Below, one piece after another: positions 57,867-64,000 of a stretch of DNA of 64,000 nt. How positions within the stretch are numbered: position 1 is the first letter of the stretch; each line of letters opens with the position of its first letter. A program made the translations under genes and the position numbers. Under the pieces are notes generated by a model. That model had not been told where the DNA came from and did no database searches. It saw only the letters and a program-made list of their open reading frames with translations. This DNA is from Hyalella azteca (Eukaryota; Arthropoda; Malacostraca; Amphipoda; Hyalellidae), in contig NW_025936095.1 of assembly GCF_000764305.2 (NCBI RefSeq), forward strand, positions 186,001 through 250,000, read 5' to 3'.

Positions 57867-59160
57867 CAGGGTCCGCCATATTTATGGCAATGGATGTTTG
57901 CTACATAAAAATAAATAGGTTCCTAGGAGACTTTCATTTTATAATGAAGCTTAATATCATCTATTTTATATTGCAGAAGTCTGAGGTGTCTAAATTTACT
58001 ATTACTTATGGCAGTAGATAGAAATGCAATTGTAACCCTTTATGAAAAGGGCAAGAGTAATTCAGTCATTGCAAAAAAGCACTAAATTCGTTGTGAAACT
58101 GTGTGGAAGGTGATACACTGTGTGGAAGGTGGTAAAAAAATTAAAGGAAACTGGTGAAACATGCAATTGACCTGGTCAAGGAAGGAAACGAAGTGTCCAA
58201 ACAATACAATTGGTCAAAAACACGAGGGAGAAGTTGAGGAGAAACCCTCATTGCTCAGCTACAAAATTGGCTGCAGAAGCAGGAGTCAGTCAGACATCAG
58301 TGCGTAGAGTCCTCAAAGATGACCTCAAAACCTCCCCTTACACGATGCAAACAAGGCATGAACTAACAGACCGTCATGAATGAATGAGGCTCAAAAGATG
58401 CCAGCACATCCTGGAGTTCATTGAGGATGGTACGCTGCCCAACTTGATGTTGAGTGACGAGAAAAAATTTGACATTGAACAAAGTGTCAACCATCAAAAG
58501 GACAGAGTTTTGAGTCAGGATGGATCTGTGGCAACCAGAAAGGCAACACAATGTTAAAATCCCATGTCCGTGATGGTTTGGGTTGTGGTAACCGCCAGTG
58601 AGGAGGTCCCCACTCGTTTTTGTCCCCTTAGGAGTGAAATAGAACAGTCAGCGATACATTTCAGACATTTTGGAAGCTGTGTTGTTACTTTGGGCCTGTA
58701 AACACTTCAATGGCTCACCATGGAGTTTTCAACAAAACTCTGCCCCATCACATGGCTCAAACATGACCCAAAACTGGATTCAGGGTCACATCCCAGCATT
58801 CATTAGCAAAAATGAATGGCCCTCAAGAAGCCCTGATTTGAATCCTCTCAAATTTTCTGTGCGGGCTATTTTAGAGAGTAGGGTCTGCAGAACACCTCAT
58901 GATTCTTTGGATAGTTTGCAGTCTAAATTGACACAAGAATGGGACTTGATCTCTCAAGAAATGCTGTGTATCTCCTGTGAAGCTTTCCAGTGTAGATTGG
59001 AGGCTGCCATTAAAAATAAAGGTGGTCATATTGAATAAATATGTCTGAGAATTGTTTAGGTAATTCTTGGCTACTGGCTCATCCAATAAAAAAAATACAC
59101 CTGTTTGTTTCATTGAGAAATAACAAAAAACATGTATTGCCATAAATATGGCAGACCCTG
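57867..59160 (+). mobile_element. Decayed Tc1/mariner-superfamily element upstream of NDUFC2
   Basis: A 1294-bp element between TA dinucleotides (57865-57866, 59161-59162). Its terminal repeats contain CAGGGTC(C/T)GCCATATTT followed by ATGGCAAT, about 28 bp each. Confidence 0.92.
58008..59038 (+). pseudogene. Tc1/mariner transposase, broken
   Basis: Starts MAVDRNAIVTLYEKGKSNSVIAKKH and meets an in-frame stop at 58083-58085, close to a duplicated CTGTGTGGAAGGTG. Later pieces are in other frames: a helix-turn-helix (GVSQTSVRRVLKDDL), SDEKKFDIE with the first catalytic Asp, and the C-terminal frame 58670-59038 with FQQNSAPSHGSN and WPSRSPDLNPLKF. The third catalytic position appears to be Lys where Asp or Glu is expected. 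Confidence 0.88.
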
Positions 59161-59162
59161 TA

Positions 59163-59870
59163 TATATCTTTCTTGATGAAATAGATAACAATTATGATAA
59201 ACTTTTTTAATTATTATAATCAAACATTGAAGTTTGAAAAAATTTAACTATCAATTGTCAAATGTTGAAAGTTAACATGAAATTTCACCATACTGATCAT
59301 TCAAATGTCCATGACTTAGGTTAGGTCATAAATATAGGTATATTCTAAACTAAGCACAAACGTGTGTGGTCACATAAAGAATATTAACTTCCAAAAAGTT
59401 TATTAAATGTTAATTTGCAAAACTATATGGTAGGTAAACAAAGGTAACTTGATATTGATGTTATGTGAAGGAGGACACAGTTCTGAATTTTGCAACCAAA
59501 TTCATTAGTTCATTTTGGCTAAAATGTTAATGCAGCTGGAGCACAGTGAAAATTGAGCATCAACAGGCTGTGTCGTAAGATTACAAGAAGTATCAGAATA
59601 TTTGAGCAAAACACATTGGTATTCAATGAATTTACAATCATCATTACCAAATCCAACAATGGATACAAATAGTTACCAATTAAATCCAGCCTTTTCTTTA
59701 TAAAAAATATAATTATTCCAAAAATAAATTTATAAACATTTATATGTGTGAACAAATGAGTACGTATGAGAAAATAAAAATTTGACTCACAATAAGTTTT
59801 GATAACAATGAACATTATTCAAACAAGAAATCTTTGTTTGCAAATCAGCTGCAATAACCTTGTAACACAA
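59163..59870. other. Intergenic AT-rich sequence, no gene seen
   Basis: Only short ORFs without recognisable domains. It passes into low-complexity repeats near 59870. Confidence 0.5.
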
Positions 59871-59874
59871 CATG

Positions 59875-60100
59875 ATTTAATACAACAAATTATAACAGAA
59901 CACATTCTAACACTACATAACATTAAATTACACATTATAACACAAGATAACAAAACACAATACAACATAATACATTATAACACCACATAATGTAACATAA
60001 CACAAGACAACATTAAGTGTTATGTTATAATGAAATGTATCATTATGTTATGATGTGTTGTGTTATGTTACACTGCGTTGTGTTATGTCTAATCTAGCGG
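59875..60100. repeat. A/C-rich to G/T-rich strand-switch repeat
   Basis: To about 60015 the + strand is made of ACATAACAC/ATTATAACA-type units. After that it switches to TGTTATGTT/GTTGTG units, the complementary composition. The halves can pair as a long imperfect foldback. Confidence 0.75.
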
Positions 60101-60204
60101 GATGACCAATGCGGATGGTAACCAGGTCCAACTAATCACTCGTATACCTAGTGCAAGAGAATGAATAATTATGTTGTTTCTAATCAAATGAACGAAAACC
60201 TTTT

Positions 60205-60385
60205 CTGTTTCTGATCAAACAAATGAAAACTTCTGATCAAACGAACAAAAACTTCTGATCAAACAAACAAAAACTTCTGATCAAACGAACAAAAACTTCT
60301 GATCAAATGAACGAAAACTTCTGATCAAATGAACGAAAACTTCTGATCAAACGTAAAAAAATTTCTGATCAAACGAACGAAAACA
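60205..60385 (+). repeat. 22-bp minisatellite (CTTCTGATCAAACGAACAAAA type)
   Basis: About seven to eight copies of a 22-23-bp unit with the core CTTCTGATCAAACGAAC. No function is apparent. Confidence 0.9.
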
Positions 60386-61430
60386 AACTTTTGAAGATAA
60401 TTCAGAAATCGTAATGTCTATTGAATTCTAATATGGATCATTAATTTAGCATTTTCTAAAATAGTAGGAACATTTCCATTATCATTCTGAAATAGAAGAG
60501 TCATTTCCATTCTTATATATAAACAGGATTAATAAAATACCTATCAAATCCATCCAATGCCATTCAATTTGTGATGTATGAATGACAGTTTTACTTTCAT
60601 TCCTATGATGCTCATTTTTACCGGTTGAAGCTGTAGAATTAAATTAAATTAAAAAATTAATTAAAATTACATTTTACTAAATCAAATTTTATTATTTAAT
60701 ACACTAGATGGTACATGCTGTAGAATTAAATTCTATTCGAAAAATGTGGAATCAAAAATCTGATTATATTTTTTAAATTAAAAATTAATATTTATTAAAT
60801 TAAATTGTATTATTAATGCACTATATTGTACGTGCTCTATGTTTTATATAATGAAATAGTTTCCCATGTTAAACAACAAACATTTTCTAAAAGACACAAA
60901 ACGTTCAAAAACGCGTGATGGCAGATGAAATCAGTCAGAATTTGAAGTGAATTTATCAAGATAAATTCAACATAATAGGGCAAAAAATGGAAAAAATTCA
61001 AATCTGGAATGCATAAATGGGTTTTTATAATTCAAAAAAACTTTCAATCATTTAAATCTCAGAATGGAATGTGAATCAAATCTATTTATTGTGAAATCAA
61101 ACAAGACACAACCAAACAAAAGAGTGTGTGATGGCGTCCTGTAATTACGTAAACATAGGAAGTATGATGTGAATGTACGCAGTGAAAAAGTAGAAGTTTA
61201 TCTCATAATTTTGTGTGAAATCGAAAACTTTGTTGGTCTTGTCCAATCGTGAGAATTTTTTTACAAATGTGGATGTTTAGAACGTATTCATTGCAAAAAT
61301 TTGTCTGCTACCCTACAGATAGACCATACCCAGGATGGTGCCGTTTTCTGCGGATTAATCCGGCGTAAACGAGGCTCCAAGCTCTTCTACTGGTGTACAA
61401 CGCGGCGTACAAAGAGCTAAAATAACTTTA
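60386..61430. other. AT-rich intergenic sequence
   Basis: No gene or element recognised. Short direct similarities occur between 60640-60730 and 60770-60840 (AATTAAATT, then a T-rich stretch, then a small ACTAGATGGTAC/ACTATATTGTAC motif). Confidence 0.5.
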
Positions 61431-61761
61431 TTGGCGCACACGCCCGGCGTACGTCCGCATCTGGCTTGTCTTGACGTACGTCTGCATCTGGGTGATCTGG
61501 CTTGTCCCGACGTACTGTACGTCCGCATCTGGCTTGTCTTGACGTACATCCGCATCTGGCTTGTCTTGACGTACGTCCGCATCTGGGTGATCTGTCTTGT
61601 CCCGACGTACCGTACGTCCGCATCTGGCTTGTCTTGACGTACGTCCGCATCTGGGTGATCTGGCTTGTCCTGACGTACCGTACGTCCGCATCTGGCTTGT
61701 CTCGACGTACGTCTGCATCTGAGTGATCTGGCTTGTCCCGACGTACCGTACGTCTGCATCT
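61431..61761 (+). repeat. CGTACGTCCGCATCTGG minisatellite
   Basis: Alternating 27-bp and about 36-bp units share CGTACGTC(C/T)GCATCTGG, in a higher-order pattern. The 36-bp form has an inserted GTGATCTGG. The array is followed by an N at 61762. All three frames stay partly open, but the ORFs are repeat artefacts. Confidence 0.9.
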
Positions 61762-61762
61762 N

Positions 61763-61900
61763 AAAACATAACATAACACATCATAACATAGCACAGTATA
61801 ACAACATAACACATTATAACATTGCACAGTATAACAACATAACACATCATAACATAGCACAGTGTAACAACATAACATAACACATCACATTATAATGCAG
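61763..61900 (+). repeat. ACATAACAC/CATAGCACAGT tandem repeat
   Basis: About four to five copies of a unit of about 31 bp (AACATAACACATCATAACAT). It starts right after the N at 61762 and resembles the A/C-rich half of 59875-60015. Confidence 0.85.
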
Positions 61901-61904
61901 CATA

Positions 61905-62500
61905 ATAGATTGTATTATATTATGTTCTGTTGTCCTGTGTTCTGTTGTGTTTTAATTTTTTCATGTTATGATGTATTCTATTATATTAGGTTATGTTATA
62001 ATGTGATCTGATATAGTATCATGTGTTATGTTGTGTTACAATGTGTTGTATCATATTTAATTGTGTTATAATTTTTGATGCTATATTATGATGTGCTATA
62101 ATGTGCTGGGTTGAGTTATGATGTATTATAATGGGTTTTATTAGGATATGCTGCGATATAATTTGTTTTGTTGTTCTATGTTATGTCACGATGTATAGTG
62201 TTATATCATGATTAGTTATGTTATAATGTATTGTGTCATGTCATTACAATGTGTCATGCTATGTCATTTATGTTATGTTGTGTTACAGTGCATTGAGTTA
62301 TGTTATGTTGTTACATTATGTTGTGTTGTAATATGTTGTGCTATGATATTGTTTGTTATAATATGTTATGTTATAATGTAATGTCATTTTAGGGTGTGTT
62401 ATAATGTGTTGTATAGTGATATGTTGTGATGAGTGCAGTGCTGTTGTGCAGTGATATTTTGTGTTGGTAATACCATATTGTTAGTGTTACAATATTTTGT
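61905..62500 (+). repeat. Degenerate TTATGTTGTGTTATAATG array
   Basis: About 0.6 kb of degenerate G/T-rich units, complementary in composition to the block just before it. Together with 59875-60100 this is a second strand-switch. Confidence 0.8.
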
Positions 62501-62510
62501 GTTATTTGCT

Positions 62511-63160
62511 TGTGTCCATCATTAAGCATTGGCCACTTTGATTGCAGAGAGTGCTCATCAGTGTTGATCATTGGGCATCAGCTAAACCAACCGTAAATTG
62601 CGTGTGCTTGTGTCGATCATTAGGCATCGGCCACTTTGATTGCAAAGAGCATGCATCAGTGTTGATCATTGGGCATCGGCTAAACCAATCGTAAATTGCA
62701 TGCGCTTGTGTCGTTCATTAGGCAACGGCCACTTTGATCTCAGAGAGCGCGCTTCTGTGTTGATCATTAAGCATCGGCTAAAACGATCGTAAATCGCATG
62801 TGCTTGTGTCGATCATTAGGCATCGGCCACTTTGATCGCAGAGAGCGCGCTTCTGTGTTGATCATTGGGCATCGGCTGAACCGATCGTAAATCGCATGCG
62901 CTTGTGTCGATCATTAGGCATCTTCCACTTTGATCGCAAAGAGCGCGCATCAGTATTGATCATAGGGCATCGGCTAAAATGATCGTAAATTGCGTGCGCT
63001 TGTGTCGATCATTAGGCATCGGCCAATTTGATCGCAAAGAGCGCGCCTCAGTGTTGATCATTGGGCATCGGCTATATAGATCGTAAAGCATGTGTGTTTG
63101 TGACGATCGCCAGGCATCAATCGTAAAGTACGTGTGCCTGTGTCGATCATGCAGCATTGG
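62511..63160 (+). repeat. 98-bp dimeric satellite
   Basis: Six copies at exactly 98 bp start at 62511, 62609, 62707, 62805, 62903 and 63001, with a decayed seventh from 63099. Each unit consists of two related halves of about 49 bp (GATCATTAGGCATCGGCCAC and GATCATTGGGCATCGGCTAA), so the 98-bp unit is an old dimer. Confidence 0.94.
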
Positions 63161-63363
63161 CAAGGGTTACACTTCCATTTTAGCAAGCATATTGGCAACT
63201 TTCTTCCCTGGCGTACATCCAAAAACGAACCTCCGGCGTACACGCTGCACCTTCCTGACCATGGCAGATAGACGACTAGTTAACTTGATTGAGGTGTTGC
63301 CAACACAGGATTGGATGTCGAACCACGCGTGATTTTGGAAGTGCGGCAGTTTCTAATGTGCTC

Positions 63364-63420
63364 AGTTTATCAATTTTCATTGCAGTGGAAGCCTTCCACT
63401 GCAATGAAAATTGATAAACT
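63364..63420. repeat. Perfect 28-bp palindrome next to a MITE
   Basis: Arms 63364-63391 and 63393-63420 are exact reverse complements around one C. The inner sequence GTGGAAG is also found just after the MITE (from 63614), so the palindrome may be an inverted duplication at the left edge of the MITE insertion. Confidence 0.9.
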
Positions 63421-63431
63421 ATGTTGATAAA

Positions 63432-63613
63432 CATAGTGGCAAACCAGAGATTTTTTAGAATTAGTTCATTTTTAACTTCCTCATTTACTCAATATTTGAA
63501 CCAATTTCTTATGTATGATAATGCTGGTATCCATGATACTTTACTGGTCTACTTGGAGGACTCAAAATTGAACTTGAGCGAGAGTCTAAAAAACTCTCTG
63601 CTTTGCCACTATG
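63432..63613 (+). mobile_element. CATAGTG-family hAT-type MITE, copy D
   Basis: A 182-bp copy with ends CATAGTGGCAAACCAGAGA and CTCTGCTTTGCCACTATG, nearly identical in structure to the 29721 copy. The expected left target duplication is displaced by the palindrome. Confidence 0.88.
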
Positions 63614-64000
63614 GTGGAAGGTGGTGTAACGCAGACGCGGTGATAGCCTGGTAGCCCGGCTGATAGGGTTGGTTTTATGTAACGTTTCCTTATATTGACA
63701 TGAGAATATATTACCTATACAGAATTCCACACTGCAGGCTGAGCGTCGAACACTATGATAGAGAGTGTTCAAACTTCAAAGACATGCAAGTTTGCAACAA
63801 GGATATTTCCAGGCTTGAAAGGCAAGTCCTATGAGTTACAATGAGTATGAGGAAAGATTAAAGATTATGATTATGAAGCTTCCAACTTTCCAAGCCTCAG
63901 TTATTAACATCTGTGTGGGGAACTCATTGAAGCATACAAGTATACTCCTGGGCTTACACAAGGTTCCAGAAGGATTACTAGAATAATAGAATTTGAAACA
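63614..64000. other. Unassigned sequence at the window end
   Basis: No exon, RNA gene or repeat family recognised. Confidence 0.5.

Noticed and set aside
60205..60385. Telomeric repeat or CRISPR array
   Set aside because: The 22-23-bp unit is unlike the arthropod TTAGG telomere and has no spacers.
61355..61883. Overlapping minus-strand ORFs of about 140-153 codons in three frames
   Set aside because: All three frames are open because of the CGTACGTC minisatellite, and each crosses the N at 61762. This is not protein-like sequence.
62511..63160. CRISPR-like array
   Set aside because: The repeats are contiguous 98-bp dimers without unique spacers, in a eukaryotic genome. They are a satellite.

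Overview
This window is eukaryotic nuclear DNA. The genes are split into many short exons with GT-AG (and some GC-AG) introns, and the introns and spacers are dense with DNA transposons, MITEs, LINE remnants and tandem arrays. Protein similarity and transposon content suggest an arthropod, possibly a crustacean. That is inference; no species-diagnostic gene is present.

Four host genes can be reconstructed exon by exon. (1) CFAP57/WDR65 (+, 449-12787; 5' end outside the window) is a ciliary WD40 plus coiled-coil protein, with 17 exons in consistent phase. (2) PRKRIP1 (-, 23486-13159) is a spliceosomal protein in three exons, convergent with CFAP57 and 371 bp from it. (3) GTF2E1, the TFIIE alpha subunit (+, 42420-52314), has ten exons and 440 aa and looks intact. 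(4) NDUFC2, a complex I subunit (-, 57372-53631), has three exons including a 50-nt terminal exon, and is convergent with GTF2E1.

The rest is mobile or repetitive. PRKRIP1 introns hold a dead Tc1/mariner element (14289-15595), a piggyBac-like MITE with TTAA ends (16419-17011) and an apparently intact autonomous hAT element (17328-21817; 8-bp duplication, two-exon 650-aa transposase). A deletion derivative of this hAT lies at 32554-33641. A full-length but decayed LINE (24859-29036) has a 12-bp target duplication. From 29 to 42 kb there are MITEs, a TGACTCA-rich minisatellite, a second LINE fragment and TTACCCC-rich foldback repeats, with no recognisable host gene. NDUFC2 intron 2 holds a decayed transposase-like element. 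A dead Tc1-like element lies upstream of NDUFC2, and 59.9-63.2 kb is almost entirely tandem repeats, including a 98-bp satellite.

The most distinctive local feature is that minisatellites repeatedly include or abut exon boundaries: a 121-bp triplication with the 3' splice site of a CFAP57 exon, a 54-bp in-frame array carrying a CFAP57 5' splice site, a 60-bp array running into a CFAP57 acceptor, and a 53-bp array containing the GTF2E1 stop codon. Two arrays contain a back-to-back Tn5 mosaic-end (Nextera) sequence, and three arrays contain a single N, so array lengths in this assembly are unreliable. I found no tRNA, rRNA or CRISPR locus, and no convincing new multi-gene system.
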